64,000 nucleotides of DNA from JAFLTL01 sp964389525 (GTDB taxonomy: Bacteria; Bacteroidota; Bacteroidia; Bacteroidales; Muribaculaceae): assembly GCA_964389525.1 (NCBI GenBank), contig CAYMEX010000005.1, forward strand, positions 69,846 to 133,845, read 5' to 3'. Shown here in pieces: positions 7,690 through 15,776 of the stretch (the first letter of the stretch is position 1; every line of letters begins with the position of its first letter). Made by a program: the position numbers and the translations under genes. The notes below the pieces were generated by a model. The model had not been told where the DNA came from. It did not search any database and worked only from the letters and a program-made list of their open reading frames with translations.

Positions 7690-7848
7690 AGTAGACATTG
7701 AGGTCTAGAAATCTAGCTTGATGTGTTCAACAACTAAGACAGAGACGGACTATAACCTGGGATGGCTCTAGTGGCTATTCCCTAACTAAGTTTACCGTCT
7801 CTGTCTTTCTATTTAACAATTCAGAACAGAAGTGTTAACTCTGAATCA
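7690..7848 (-). ncRNA. Candidate IS110 bridge RNA
   Basis: Read on the minus strand between a -7 box and the recombinase start, three successive folds appear. First, a 5' stem-loop ATTCAGA...TCTGAAT. Second, a perfect 12-bp stem AGACAGAGACGG/CCGTCTCTGTCT (around 7736-7806) whose interior has two unpaired arms around GGGA...TCCC. Third, an outer TTAGT/ACTAA plus ACAT/ATGT stem around CTAGA-TT-TCTAG with unpaired flanks. A 5' hairpin followed by two internal-loop hairpins is the bridge RNA layout known for IS110 elements, and the upstream position fits the IS110 (not IS1111) group. Fold and boundaries are by eye. Confidence 0.65.
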
Positions 7849-7853
7849 CCCTG

Positions 7854-7861
7854 CAAAGATA
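7854..7861 (-). promoter_or_regulatory. -7 box at the upstream end of the IS110 element
   Basis: TATCTTTG on the minus strand would start transcription near 7848, exactly where the candidate bridge RNA begins, and would read on into the recombinase. It may belong to the element end or to the host flank. Confidence 0.5.
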
Positions 7862-7950
7862 AAAGCTCCCATGCGGTCGCCCGGGGTTTACAATAACAGC
7901 GCGCCTCCCGGCGCTTGCATGCGTGAGTTGCTGCGCAGCGCGACATGCGT

Positions 7951-8015
7951 AGCACCGTGCGGGCAAAGCGAGCGCGGTGTAAATGCGTGTAGCAACATGG
8001 AGCTGCGGAGCTGCG
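7951..8015. repeat. Dispersed intergenic repeat (CACCG...CGGTG plus GAGCTGCGGAGCTGCG)
   Basis: An AGCACCG...CGGTGT palindromic block at 7951-7980 is followed by GAGCTGCGGAGCTGCG at 8000-8015. The same two parts in the same order lie at 23490-23552, and the palindrome has a relative at about 59863-59890. The rest of 7862-8112 holds no gene. Confidence 0.6.
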
Positions 8016-8112
8016 AAACAAAGCCACTCAGAATGTCCGGCGTCGAAGGTGTCGGCTGACTGGCCACTGCGGCGGGGCAGCACCACTGTTTGTTTAAATC
8101 GCCACAAAGATC

Positions 8113-8120
8113 TATCTTCG
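8113..8120 (+). promoter_or_regulatory. nadC promoter -7 box
   Basis: TATCTTCG, close to TAnnTTTG, 34 bp before the nadC start codon. Confidence 0.5.
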
Positions 8121-8154
8121 CACTATAATTCTGATTAACATAACAACTCAAGCA

Positions 8155-9000
8155 ATGAAGACACGTGATATGCTGGTCGACGAGCTGCTCGACCTCGCGT
8201 TTGCTGAAGATATAGGTGATGGTGACCACACCACTCTTTCGACAATACCTGCCGATGAGATGGGACGTCAGCGTCTTGTCGTGAAAGAAGAGGGAATACT
8301 GGCCGGTGTGGAAGTAGCGGCCAAGGTGTTTGAAAAACTCGATCCCTCGCTCAAAATGACGGTGATGATCGGCGACGGCGCTCATGTGCGTCCGGGCGAC
8401 ATCGCTTTCACGGTCGAGGGCCCGGTGCGTTCGCTCCTCATAGCTGAGCGCACGATGCTCAACATCATGCAGCGTATGAGCGGCATAGCCACTACCACCG
8501 CGCGCTATCAGCAGCGGCTCGAGGGGCTGCACACCAAGGTGCTCGACACGCGCAAGACCACACCGGGCATGCGCATGCTCGAGAAGGAGGCCGTGAAGAT
8601 CGGTGGGGGATGCAACCACCGCATCGGCCTGTTCGACATGATACTTATCAAAGATAACCACGTCGACTTTGCCGGAGGCATCATTCCGGCTGTCGAGCGC
8701 GCCCGCGCCTACTGTCGTGAGAAAGGTCTTGACCTGAAAGTCGAGGTGGAGACACGCAATCCGCGCGAGATCGACGAGGCGCTGCAGGCCGGTGCCGACC
8801 GTATCATGCTCGACAACTTCACTGTCGAGGCTACGCGTGAGGCTGTGAAGCAGATTGCCGGACGCGCCGAGACCGAGTCTTCGGGCGGAATCACAATCGA
8901 CAATCTCCGCGAGTATGGAGAGTGCGGCGTCGACTTCATTTCGGTAGGCGCGCTCACGCATTCGGTCAAAGGACTCGACATGAGCTTCAAGGCATATTGA
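8155..9000 (+). CDS. nadC: Nicotinate-nucleotide pyrophosphorylase (quinolinate phosphoribosyltransferase)
   Basis: 281 aa. Converts quinolinate and PRPP to nicotinate mononucleotide in de novo NAD synthesis. The type II PRTase signature is clear: LDTRKTTPGMR, then KIGGGCNHRIGLFDMILIKD, and DRIMLDNF and GGITIDNL in the barrel. Normal length. It is a single-gene unit; nadA and nadB are not adjacent. It ends 35 bp before a strong hairpin shared with the convergent eno gene. Confidence 0.97.
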   Translation: MKTRDMLVDELLDLAFAEDIGDGDHTTLSTIPADEMGRQRLVVKEEGILAGVEVAAKVFEKLDPSLKMTVMIGDGAHVRPGDIAFTVEGPVRSLLIAERTMLNIMQRMSGIATTTARYQQRLEGLHTKVLDTRKTTPGMRMLEKEAVKIGGGCNHRIGLFDMILIKDNHVDFAGGIIPAVERARAYCREKGLDLKVEVETRNPREIDEALQAGADRIMLDNFTVEATREAVKQIAGRAETESSGGITIDNLREYGECGVDFISVGALTHSVKGLDMSFKAY

Positions 9001-9035
9001 TCATCGGTTAAAGACAGTTTCTAAGATATAAAGAA

Positions 9036-9064
9036 GCAGGGCGCCGGAATTTCCGACGCCCTGC
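9036..9064. terminator. Bidirectional terminator between nadC and eno
   Basis: Arms GCAGGGCG/CGCCCTGC with a 13-base loop, T-rich after the plus-strand arm and A-rich (T-rich on minus) before it. It separates two convergent genes. Confidence 0.8.
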
Positions 9065-9092
9065 GTTGTTATTGTCTGTCCGGTTTTACGGA

Positions 9093-10400
9093 TTACATGG
9101 GACGCTTGGTCTTTTTGCCCCAGCCGTAGGTGGCAGCTGCGCCGAGTTCCTCCTCGATGCGGAGAAGCTGGTTGTACTTGGCCATGCGGTCGCTGCGCGA
9201 AGCCGAACCGGTCTTGATCTGACCTGCGTTGGTGGCAACGGCGATGTCGGCGATGGTAGCGTCTTCGGTCTCACCCGAGCGGTGCGAGATCACTGCGGTG
9301 TAGCCGTTGCGCTGTGCGAGCTCTACGGCGCGGAGTGTCTCGGTGAGCGAACCGATCTGGTTTACCTTCACGAGGATCGAGTTTGCGCAACCTTCCTCGA
9401 TACCGCGCTTCAGATACTTCACGTTGGTAACGAACAGGTCGTCGCCTACGAGCTGGCAACGGTCGCCGATGAGGTCGGTGAGAACCTTCCAGCCTTCCCA
9501 GTCGTCCTCGGCCATGCCGTCCTCGATCGAGTCGATAGGATACTTGGTGATGAGCTCCTCAAGGAACTTAGCCTGCTCGGCGCTGGTGAGTTTCTTGCCG
9601 TTGGGCTCCTTCACTGTGCCGTCCTTGAGCTGGTGGTAGTCGTAGACACCGTCCTGATAGAACTCCGACGATGCGCAGTCGAGGCCGATGGTTACGTCCT
9701 TGCCGGGTACGTAGCCGGCCTTTTCGATAGCCTTGATGATCACGTTGAGGGCGTCCTCGGTGCCGTCGAGAGCGGGAGCGAAACCGCCTTCGTCACCTAC
9801 TGCGGTCGAGAGGCCACGCTCGTGGAGCACTTTCTTGAGGTTGTGGAATACCTCGGTGCCCATGCGGATACCCTCTTTGAATGTGGTAGCGCCGATCGGA
9901 CGGATCATGAACTCCTGGAAGCAGATGGGAGCGTCGGAGTGAGCGCCGCCGTTGATGATGTTCATCATCGGAACGGGCAGAGCGTAGCTGTTGCAGCCGC
10001 CGATGTATTTGTAGAGAGGCATGTCGAGGTACTCGGCTGCAGCCTTGGCAACTGCGAGCGATACGCCGAGGATGGCGTTTGCACCGAGGTTGCTCTTGGT
10101 GTCGGTGCCGTCAAGTGCCAGCATCTTCTCGTCGATTGCGATCTGGTCGAGAGCGCTCATGCCTTTGAGGGCCTCGGCGATCGGGCCGTTTACGTTGGCT
10201 ACGGCCTTCTGTACGCCCTTGCCCATGTAGCGGCTCTTGTCGCCGTCGCGGAGCTCGAGTGCCTCGTTGACGCCGGTTGATGCGCCCGACGGAACCGATG
10301 CACGGCCGCGTACGCCTGACTCAAGGATAACGTCCACTTCTACAGTGGGATTGCCGCGTGAGTCAAGTACCTCGCGGCCGATGATCTTCTCAATCTTCAT
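9093..10400 (-). CDS. eno: Enolase (phosphopyruvate hydratase)
   Basis: 435 aa cytoplasmic glycolytic enzyme (2-phosphoglycerate to phosphoenolpyruvate). Visible hallmarks: N-terminal GREVLDSRGNPTVEVDV, the mobile loop SVPSGASTG, metal ligands in GLDCASSEF, IEDGMAEDDW and GDDLFVTN, the catalytic Lys in ILVKVNQIGS, and SHRSGETED. It has its own promoter and stands apart from the tgt operon upstream. Confidence 0.98.
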   Translation of the reverse strand: MKIEKIIGREVLDSRGNPTVEVDVILESGVRGRASVPSGASTGVNEALELRDGDKSRYMGKGVQKAVANVNGPIAEALKGMSALDQIAIDEKMLALDGTDTKSNLGANAILGVSLAVAKAAAEYLDMPLYKYIGGCNSYALPVPMMNIINGGAHSDAPICFQEFMIRPIGATTFKEGIRMGTEVFHNLKKVLHERGLSTAVGDEGGFAPALDGTEDALNVIIKAIEKAGYVPGKDVTIGLDCASSEFYQDGVYDYHQLKDGTVKEPNGKKLTSAEQAKFLEELITKYPIDSIEDGMAEDDWEGWKVLTDLIGDRCQLVGDDLFVTNVKYLKRGIEEGCANSILVKVNQIGSLTETLRAVELAQRNGYTAVISHRSGETEDATIADIAVATNAGQIKTGSASRSDRMAKYNQLLRIEEELGAAATYGWGKKTKRPM

Positions 10401-10442
10401 AACTTAGAAAGCTATTTAGTTTGTGTAAATTGATTCTATGCC

Positions 10443-10450
10443 CAAAGATA
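10443..10450 (-). promoter_or_regulatory. eno promoter -7 box
   Basis: TATCTTTG on the minus strand, about 43 bp before the start codon, giving a short leader of roughly 36 bases. Confidence 0.65.
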
Positions 10451-10493
10451 ATGCTTTTTTGTTAAAATCACTGCGAAAAATGTCAAAGCAATA

Positions 10494-11351
10494 CTAATTT
10501 CCGTAACCGGTTATCACTTTCACACGCAGTGGGTCGGCGCCGGCGGCTATGGCGGCGAGCGCGTCGGCCTCGGCGTCTTTCTCGCGGTAGCGGCGGCGGT
10601 TGAGCAGCGAGCGCGCCACGAGCAGGTCGGGATCGCCGGGAGCAAGCTCAAGGCCCTTGGCGATGTCGTCGGCTGCCTCGCCCAGATCGTCGACGCGTAT
10701 GTTGCAGATCGCGCGTGCGGCATACAGCTCGGGCGATGCCTCGTGGCGTATCAGCCGCGCGTAGTAGGGGATGGCTTCGCCGGGGCGCCCGGTCGCTTCA
10801 AGATAGAGCGCGCGGGTGAGTATCACCTGCGTGTTGTCGGGCTCAAGCTCCTCGGCTTTGGCTATCGACGCCTCGGCCCCCTTGAAGTCGCCGCCGCGCA
10901 GCTGCAGGAAACCGAGCTGCAGCCAGGGGTCGAAAAGTGTAGAGTCGAGCTGCGTCACAAGCTGGTAGTCGGCGAACGCCTTTGTCTCCTCGCCGATGGC
11001 ATTGAGCACGCGGGCGCGGTTGGTCAGCACCGTCACCGAGGCCGGAGCCATGGCGTGGGCGGCGTCGAGTGCGGCTATTGCGGCCGAGTCCTGCCCCAGA
11101 TAGTAGCGTAGCATTCCGGCGTTGGAGAGCAGCAGCACGTTCGACGGATTCGACGGCTCGAGGTGCATCGCCTTGTCGAGCAGCTGCAATGCCTTTTCCC
11201 ACTCTTTGCGGGCGATTGCGGTGTCGGCATCTTCCACGGCTTTCATGTAGGGCGTGTCGCCCGACGGCACGCTGTCGCTCGCGGCAATCGTCTGTGCCGC
11301 AGCTATCGCCGGCATGACCGATATTATAAGGAGAAAGAGTATCTTTTTCAT
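10494..11351 (-). CDS. Secreted/periplasmic tetratricopeptide-repeat protein
   Basis: 285 aa. Signal peptide MKKILFLLIISVMPAIAAAQ followed by about six TPR units from residue 35 to the end (for example ARKEWEKALQLLDKAMHLEP, AMAPASVTVLTNRARVLNAI, ELEPDNTQVILTRALYLEAT, ELAPGDPDLLVARSLLNRR). Such repeats form protein-binding superhelices; the partner is unknown. It follows the LptF/LptG-type permease gene by 18 bp and is the last gene of the tgt operon. Confidence 0.85.
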   Translation of the reverse strand: MKKILFLLIISVMPAIAAAQTIAASDSVPSGDTPYMKAVEDADTAIARKEWEKALQLLDKAMHLEPSNPSNVLLLSNAGMLRYYLGQDSAAIAALDAAHAMAPASVTVLTNRARVLNAIGEETKAFADYQLVTQLDSTLFDPWLQLGFLQLRGGDFKGAEASIAKAEELEPDNTQVILTRALYLEATGRPGEAIPYYARLIRHEASPELYAARAICNIRVDDLGEAADDIAKGLELAPGDPDLLVARSLLNRRRYREKDAEADALAAIAAGADPLRVKVITGYGN

Positions 11352-11369
11352 AGTGTGGTGGTTGTGGGT

Positions 11370-12545
11370 TCAGCGGCCGCCCGACGCCCTGCGGTAGAGC
11401 GCGATGGCCACTATGGTGTAGATGACGTTGGGGATCCACATCGCCACCATCGGCGACGTCAGTCCCGACACGGCGAATGTCGACGTCATGGTCATAAATA
11501 ATATGTAACTGAAACTCAGCGCGAGTCCGATGCCGATATTAAGTCCCATGCCACCGCGCACCTTCTTCGACGACAGCGACATGCCTATCACGGTCAGGAT
11601 AAACGCCGCGCCGAGCATGGCGTAGCGGCGGTGGTATTCGATCTCAAACGACTTGATGTTGGCCACGCCGCGCTCCTTCTGGCGCTGTATATACTCGTCG
11701 AGCTGGGGAGTGGTCAGTGTCTCGTGGTCGTTTTCCGATATCAGGAAGTCGCGTGGCTCAAACCTGATGATCGTGTCAAGCGAGTTGCCGGTGCGTATTA
11801 TCTCGCGGCCGTCCTCGAAGTCGCGTATCATGTAGTCGCGCACAGTCCAGTTATAGAGGGTGTCCCACTTGATGCTCTGCGATGTCAGGCGCGACACGAG
11901 CTGTTTGTCGTCAAACGACTCGAGTGAGAATTTGTAGCCCGTGCGCATGTTGTTGTCATATCGCGTCATGTAGGCTATCTGCCCCGGGGCGACCTGTATC
12001 ATTATGTTGTTGCCGTAGTCCACGCGCTTGTTCTTCACATAGGTGTTGGTGAACTCGATGCGTTTGATGTTGGCCGGAGGTATGATGTACGACCCGAGCA
12101 CAAAGGTGACGATCGCGATCACGGCGGCCGAAGCGAGATAGGGGCGCAGCAGGCGTTTGTAGCTCACGCCCGACGACAGCATGGCGATGATCTCCGAGTT
12201 GCCGGCCAGCTTCGACGTGAAGAATATCACGGCGATGAACGTGAAGAGCGGGCTGAACTGGTTGGCGAAATAGGGGAGGAAGTTCATGAAGTAGTCGAAG
12301 ACCGTAGCCTTCAGCGGAGCTTTCAGAAAAGCGTCGAGCTTCTCGTTGATGTCAAACATCACGGTGATAGCGAGGATCAGCGCGATGGCAAACACATACG
12401 TGCCGAGAAACTGCCCCATGATGTAGCGGTCGAGTATCCTGAACCGGCTCCACAGGCGTCCGGCCCAGGTGCCCGCCTTGCGGCTTCCGGGAGTTTTCCT
12501 GGCGGCTTTGGCTATGCCGCTTCCTATTTTCTTCAGTTTCGTCAT
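11370..12545 (-). CDS. LptF/LptG-family permease (YjgP/YjgQ)
   Basis: 391 aa inner-membrane protein with three membrane segments near the N-terminus (YIMGQFLGTYVFAIALILAI, FSPLFTFIAVIFFTSKLAGN, a third at about 130-150), a large periplasmic beta-jellyroll middle and three C-terminal segments (for example MLGAAFILTVIGMSLSSKK, IGIGLALSFSYILFMTM). LptF and LptG pair with LptB to extract lipopolysaccharide for export. LptF and LptG cannot be told apart here, so no symbol is given. It is 27 bp after tgt. Confidence 0.92.
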   Translation of the reverse strand: MTKLKKIGSGIAKAARKTPGSRKAGTWAGRLWSRFRILDRYIMGQFLGTYVFAIALILAITVMFDINEKLDAFLKAPLKATVFDYFMNFLPYFANQFSPLFTFIAVIFFTSKLAGNSEIIAMLSSGVSYKRLLRPYLASAAVIAIVTFVLGSYIIPPANIKRIEFTNTYVKNKRVDYGNNIMIQVAPGQIAYMTRYDNNMRTGYKFSLESFDDKQLVSRLTSQSIKWDTLYNWTVRDYMIRDFEDGREIIRTGNSLDTIIRFEPRDFLISENDHETLTTPQLDEYIQRQKERGVANIKSFEIEYHRRYAMLGAAFILTVIGMSLSSKKVRGGMGLNIGIGLALSFSYILFMTMTSTFAVSGLTSPMVAMWIPNVIYTIVAIALYRRASGGR

Positions 12546-12572
12546 TGCAGCGCCGGCATTTTTGTGTCTCGT

Positions 12573-13703
12573 TTACAGGCGTTGTGTCAGTCGGGGCACC
12601 ATTGCCTCTTTCCACGCCTTGAAGTCGCCGGCTATCACATGTTCGCGGGCTTCGCGCGTCAGCCACAGGTAAAACGCCAGGTTGTGTATCGACGCGATCT
12701 GCAGTCCGAGCAGTTCGCCCGACACCATGAGGTGTCGCAGATAGGCGCGCGAGTATATGCGGTCGACCTCGCTGGCGCCGTCGGCCTCGATGGGCGAGTA
12801 GTCGTCGGCCCATTTCTTGTTGCGCATGTTCATTATGCCGTTTTTGGTGAACAGCATGCCGTTGCGGCCGTTGCGTGTGGGCATCACGCAGTCCATCATG
12901 TCTACGCCGCGGTCGATTGCCTCAAGTATGTTGACCGGCGTGCCCACACCCATCAGATAGCGCGGACGGTCGGCGGGAAGCACGTCGTTGACCACTTCGA
13001 TCATCTCATACATCACCTCGGCAGGCTCGCCAACGGCCAGGCCGCCTATGGCGTTGCCGTCGGCGCCGAGCGACGCCACCTCCTCGGCCGCCTGCCGGCG
13101 CAGGTCGGCGTAGGTGCATCCCTGCACTATCGGGAAAAACGTCTGCCGGTAGCCGTAGAGACCTTCGGTCGACCTGAAGCGCTCCCACCCGCGGTGGAGC
13201 CAGCGCATCGTCATGTCGAGCGACTTCTTGGCGTATGCCTTGTCGGCGGTGCCGGGGGTGCACTCGTCGAGAGTCATCATTATGTCGGCGCCGATCACGC
13301 GCTGTATGTCAACGGTGCCCTCGGGCGTGAACAGGTGCTTCGATCCGTCGAGATGGCTGCGGAACTCCACCCCCTCCTCCTTGAGCTTGCGCGTCGATGC
13401 GAGCGAGAACACCTGAAAGCCGCCGCTGTCGGTCAGTATCGGCTTTTCCCAGCTGTTGAACCTGTGCAGGCCGCCGGCTCCGCGCAGTATGTCGAGCCCC
13501 GGCCGCAGATATAGATGATATGTGTTGCCGAGTATGATCTGGGCCTTTATATCGTCGCGCAGCTCGCTCATGTGCACACCCTTGACCGACCCGACCGTCC
13601 CCACCGGCATGAATACCGGGGTCTGTATCTTGCCGTGATCTGTCGTTATCTCTCCGGCGCGTGCATGCGAGCCGGGGGCGGTTGCCTGTAGCTTGAAATC
13701 CAT
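12573..13703 (-). CDS. tgt: tRNA-guanine transglycosylase
   Basis: 376 aa. Exchanges guanine 34 of GUN-anticodon tRNAs for a queuine precursor in queuosine synthesis. Diagnostic stretches: PVFMPVGTVGSVKGV, LGNTYHLYLRPG, catalytic-region LTDSGGFQVFSL, GGLAVGEP, YLMGVGTP and DCVMPTRNGRNG. The segment that in E. coli-type enzymes carries the zinc CxCxxC motif reads ADDYSPIEADGASEVDRIYS and has no cysteine, although SRAYLRHL and the later ASIHNLAFY remain. First gene of the tgt-permease-TPR operon. Confidence 0.95.
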   Translation of the reverse strand: MDFKLQATAPGSHARAGEITTDHGKIQTPVFMPVGTVGSVKGVHMSELRDDIKAQIILGNTYHLYLRPGLDILRGAGGLHRFNSWEKPILTDSGGFQVFSLASTRKLKEEGVEFRSHLDGSKHLFTPEGTVDIQRVIGADIMMTLDECTPGTADKAYAKKSLDMTMRWLHRGWERFRSTEGLYGYRQTFFPIVQGCTYADLRRQAAEEVASLGADGNAIGGLAVGEPAEVMYEMIEVVNDVLPADRPRYLMGVGTPVNILEAIDRGVDMMDCVMPTRNGRNGMLFTKNGIMNMRNKKWADDYSPIEADGASEVDRIYSRAYLRHLMVSGELLGLQIASIHNLAFYLWLTREAREHVIAGDFKAWKEAMVPRLTQRL

Positions 13704-13735
13704 TGATGAGTTTTACGCGTTGATAATTGTCCTTA

Positions 13736-13743
13736 CAAATTTA
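13736..13743 (-). promoter_or_regulatory. tgt operon promoter -7 box
   Basis: TAAATTTG on the minus strand, 32 bp before the tgt start codon. Confidence 0.55.
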
Positions 13744-13786
13744 GCGTATTTATCCCCTTTAATCGCAATATTCGGTGCTTTTTGTG

Positions 13787-13794
13787 TATATTTG
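13787..13794 (+). promoter_or_regulatory. Promoter -7 box for the DUF3127 gene
   Basis: TATATTTG on the plus strand, divergent from tgt, about 75 bp before the DUF3127 start codon. Confidence 0.6.
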
Positions 13795-13868
13795 CATTTA
13801 CAGCAGTCTGCGCACGCGCCGTTGCGTGCCTCTCTGTAGTCACGTAAAAATTTATAAACAAGCCATAT

Positions 13869-14243
13869 ATGGAAATTACAGGCAAAATCATACAGGTCCT
13901 GCCGCCTGTATCAGGCACAAGCAAGACGGGCAATCCCTGGAAGAAGCGCGAGTATGTGCTCGAGACACAGGAGACATATCCCAAAAAGGTGTTCTTTGAC
14001 TTTTTCGGCGACCGTGCCGACCAGTATCCGCTTGAGGGAGGCCAGACGATCAAGCTCAGCTTCGATATAGAGAGCCGCGAGTACAATGGACGCTGGTACA
14101 CAAGCATACGCGGATGGAAGGCCGAGCATCTCGACAATGCCGCCCCCGTGCAGCAGAATACCGTAAATGATTTTCCTGTCGACTTCCCGCCCGCTCCGGT
14201 AGGCGATGCCGCTCCCGCCGGTTCCGACGATCTTCCCTTCTGA
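13869..14243 (+). CDS. DUF3127 OB-fold protein with an SSB-like acidic tail
   Basis: 124 aa. Residues 1-85 match the DUF3127 pattern (MEITGKIIQVLPPVSGTSKT, WKKREYVLET, FFGDRADQYPLEGGQTIKL), thought to be an OB-fold nucleic-acid-binding module. A Pro/Ala-rich linker leads to the last six residues SDDLPF, like the C-terminal tip of single-stranded DNA-binding proteins (DDIPF), the docking peptide for repair proteins. The function is not established; binding of single-stranded nucleic acid is inferred. Monocistronic, between a -7 box and a strong terminator. Confidence 0.85.
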   Translation: MEITGKIIQVLPPVSGTSKTGNPWKKREYVLETQETYPKKVFFDFFGDRADQYPLEGGQTIKLSFDIESREYNGRWYTSIRGWKAEHLDNAAPVQQNTVNDFPVDFPPAPVGDAAPAGSDDLPF

Positions 14244-14265
14244 GCGGCGTAGAGCGATTTTGTAG

Positions 14266-14324
14266 AAAGCACCGAAAGGCACCGGCTGAGTCTCCGATAG
14301 ATATGACTCATGCGGTGCTTTTTT
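14266..14324 (+). terminator. Terminator after the DUF3127 gene
   Basis: Outer arms AAAGCACCG/CGGTGCTTT with an inner GAGTC/GACTC pairing, followed by TTTTATC. It lies 11 bp before rsgA. Confidence 0.8.
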
Positions 14325-14331
14325 ATCTTTT

Positions 14332-15291
14332 ATGAAAGTGGATTACAACTTAGTCATACGCAACACGGGCAGCCGCTATGTCGTGCTCACGCCCGACGGC
14401 CGCGAGATACAGTGTGCCGCCAAAGGCAATTTTCGCATAAAGGGGCTGCGCACGACCAATCCTGTGGCCGTGGGCGATCATGTCGAGATACGTCTGGGAG
14501 CCACGCCGGGCGAGGCATTCATCACCAGGGTGTTGCCGCGTGCCAACTATATCATACGCCGCGCGAGCAATCTCTCCAAGGAGTCGCATATACTTGCAGC
14601 CAACATCGATCAGGCGCTCTTGGTTGTCACGCTGTTTCACCCGGTCACGTCCACTACTTTCATCGACCGCTTTCTTGCCACTGCCGAGGCCTACGGCGTT
14701 CATGCCGTCATTGTCGTCAACAAGACCGACCTGATAGACCCCGATACCGACGAGAGCGAGTATCTCGACGCGTTCAGCTACCTCTACCGCTCGATCGGCT
14801 ACGACGTGGTCGGGGTGTCGGCGCGCACCGGCGAGGGTATCGGACAGCTTCGCGCGATACTGGAGGGTAAGATCACTCTCCTTTCCGGAAACTCGGGCGT
14901 GGGCAAGACCACACTCATCAACGAGCTCATCCCCGGCCTCGATCTGCGCACCGGACATATCTCCGACATCCACGGCACCGGCATGCACACCACCACCTTC
15001 TCCGAGATGTTCCCGCTTCCTTCTGGGGGCTACGTCATCGACACGCCCGGTGTAAAAGGTTTCGGCACGATCGACATGGATCAGCGCGAGATAAGCCATT
15101 ATTTCCCCGAGATATTTGCCATAGGGCGGCAGTGCCGCTTCGGCGACTGCACCCACACGGGCGAGCCTGGATGCGCCGTGCGCGAGGCGCTTGAGCAGTC
15201 GCGCATCTCGCAGAGCCGTTATGCCTCTTATCTCTCTATTATGGAAGACGCCTCGGCCGGAGCGGCCGACAAATACCGCAAGCCTTTCTGA
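14332..15291 (+). CDS. rsgA: Ribosome small-subunit-dependent GTPase A
   Basis: 319 aa circularly permuted GTPase that acts in late 30S maturation. The order is N-terminal OB-fold (1-90), then G4 NKTD (130-133), G5 SAR, G1 GNSGVGKT (186-193), G3 DTPG (237-240) and a C-terminal zinc domain with Cys 268, Cys 273, His 275 and Cys 281 (CRFGDCTHTGEPGC). All parts are intact. The stop overlaps the start of the next gene by 1 bp. Confidence 0.97.
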   Translation: MKVDYNLVIRNTGSRYVVLTPDGREIQCAAKGNFRIKGLRTTNPVAVGDHVEIRLGATPGEAFITRVLPRANYIIRRASNLSKESHILAANIDQALLVVTLFHPVTSTTFIDRFLATAEAYGVHAVIVVNKTDLIDPDTDESEYLDAFSYLYRSIGYDVVGVSARTGEGIGQLRAILEGKITLLSGNSGVGKTTLINELIPGLDLRTGHISDIHGTGMHTTTFSEMFPLPSGGYVIDTPGVKGFGTIDMDQREISHYFPEIFAIGRQCRFGDCTHTGEPGCAVREALEQSRISQSRYASYLSIMEDASAGAADKYRKPF

Positions 15292-15776
15292 TGGTCGATC
15301 CTGTGCCACTCACATTGCCGCCGGTGCGGTTGCGGCTGCAGCGTTCGCCCGACGACGGCGTTATACGCGTATTCGATCCGCTGCGTCGCCGCTGGGTCGC
15401 CTATACGCCCGAGGAGCGGGTGCGCCAGCATTTTGTTGCCTTTCTTGTCATGGCGAAGCAATATCCGCCCGGACGCATGGCCAATGAAGTTTCGCTCAGC
15501 CACAACGGACGTTCGCGCCGCTGCGACACCGTCATCTACGATGCTGCCGCGAGGCCTGTCGCTGTCATAGAGTACAAGGCTCCGTCGGTGCCGGTCACCG
15601 AAAAGACCTTCGATCAGATATTGCGCTACAATATGGTGCTCGGCACCCGCTGGATCATTGTCAGCAACGGTGTGGATCACTATTGTTGCAAGGCCGATCC
15701 CTCGGCTCCGTCAGGCTACACTTTCCGCCGTGACATCCCTTCCTATTCCGATCTTTTGGAATCTTCAGATTCCTAA
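15291..15776 (+). CDS. Single-domain type I restriction HsdR N-terminal-like (PD-D/ExK) protein
   Basis: 161 aa matching the HSDR_N_2-type domain without any helicase part. Visible nuclease-fold signals: ERVRQHFVAFLV, RRCDTVIYDAAARPVAVIEYK (the Asp and the Glu-x-Lys of a PD-(D/E)xK site), TFDQILRYNMVLGTRWIIVSNG. Such stand-alone proteins are common in Bacteroidetes; no methylase or specificity subunit is near, so it is probably not a restriction system. Coupled to rsgA by a 1-bp overlap. Its 3' end overlaps the convergent DUF2752 gene by 12 bp. Confidence 0.8.
   Translation: MVDPVPLTLPPVRLRLQRSPDDGVIRVFDPLRRRWVAYTPEERVRQHFVAFLVMAKQYPPGRMANEVSLSHNGRSRRCDTVIYDAAARPVAVIEYKAPSVPVTEKTFDQILRYNMVLGTRWIIVSNGVDHYCCKADPSAPSGYTFRRDIPSYSDLLESSDS
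15758..15773. terminator. Small hairpin at the convergent gene junction
   Basis: GGAATC-TTCA-GATTCC lies inside the overlapping 3' ends of two convergent genes and may stop transcription both ways, although there is no long T run. Confidence 0.35.

Larger units (their letters stand above)
6530..7861 (-). mobile_element. IS110-family insertion sequence (borders approximate)
   Basis: One DEDD recombinase gene, a 200-bp structured non-coding region upstream of it, and a short downstream flank with a GC-rich fold around 6584-6626 (GGTCGGGG...CCCGAC). There are no obvious terminal inverted repeats or target duplication, as usual for IS110. Total size of about 1.3 kb fits the family. Exact ends cannot be set without an empty-site comparison. 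GC is lower than in the neighbouring housekeeping genes. Confidence 0.8.

Noticed and set aside
7736..7806. 12-bp stem upstream of IS110 as an ordinary terminator
   Set aside because: The loop is about 45 bases with inner pairing, there is no T tail and it lies between promoter and recombinase, so the bridge RNA reading fits better.
9066..10280. 404-codon open frame antisense to eno
   Set aside because: Exact antisense of a highly conserved enolase, Val/Leu/Gly-rich composition, no domain.
15291..15776. Restriction-modification system
   Set aside because: Only a single HsdR-N-like domain is present; no helicase, methylase or specificity gene lies nearby.
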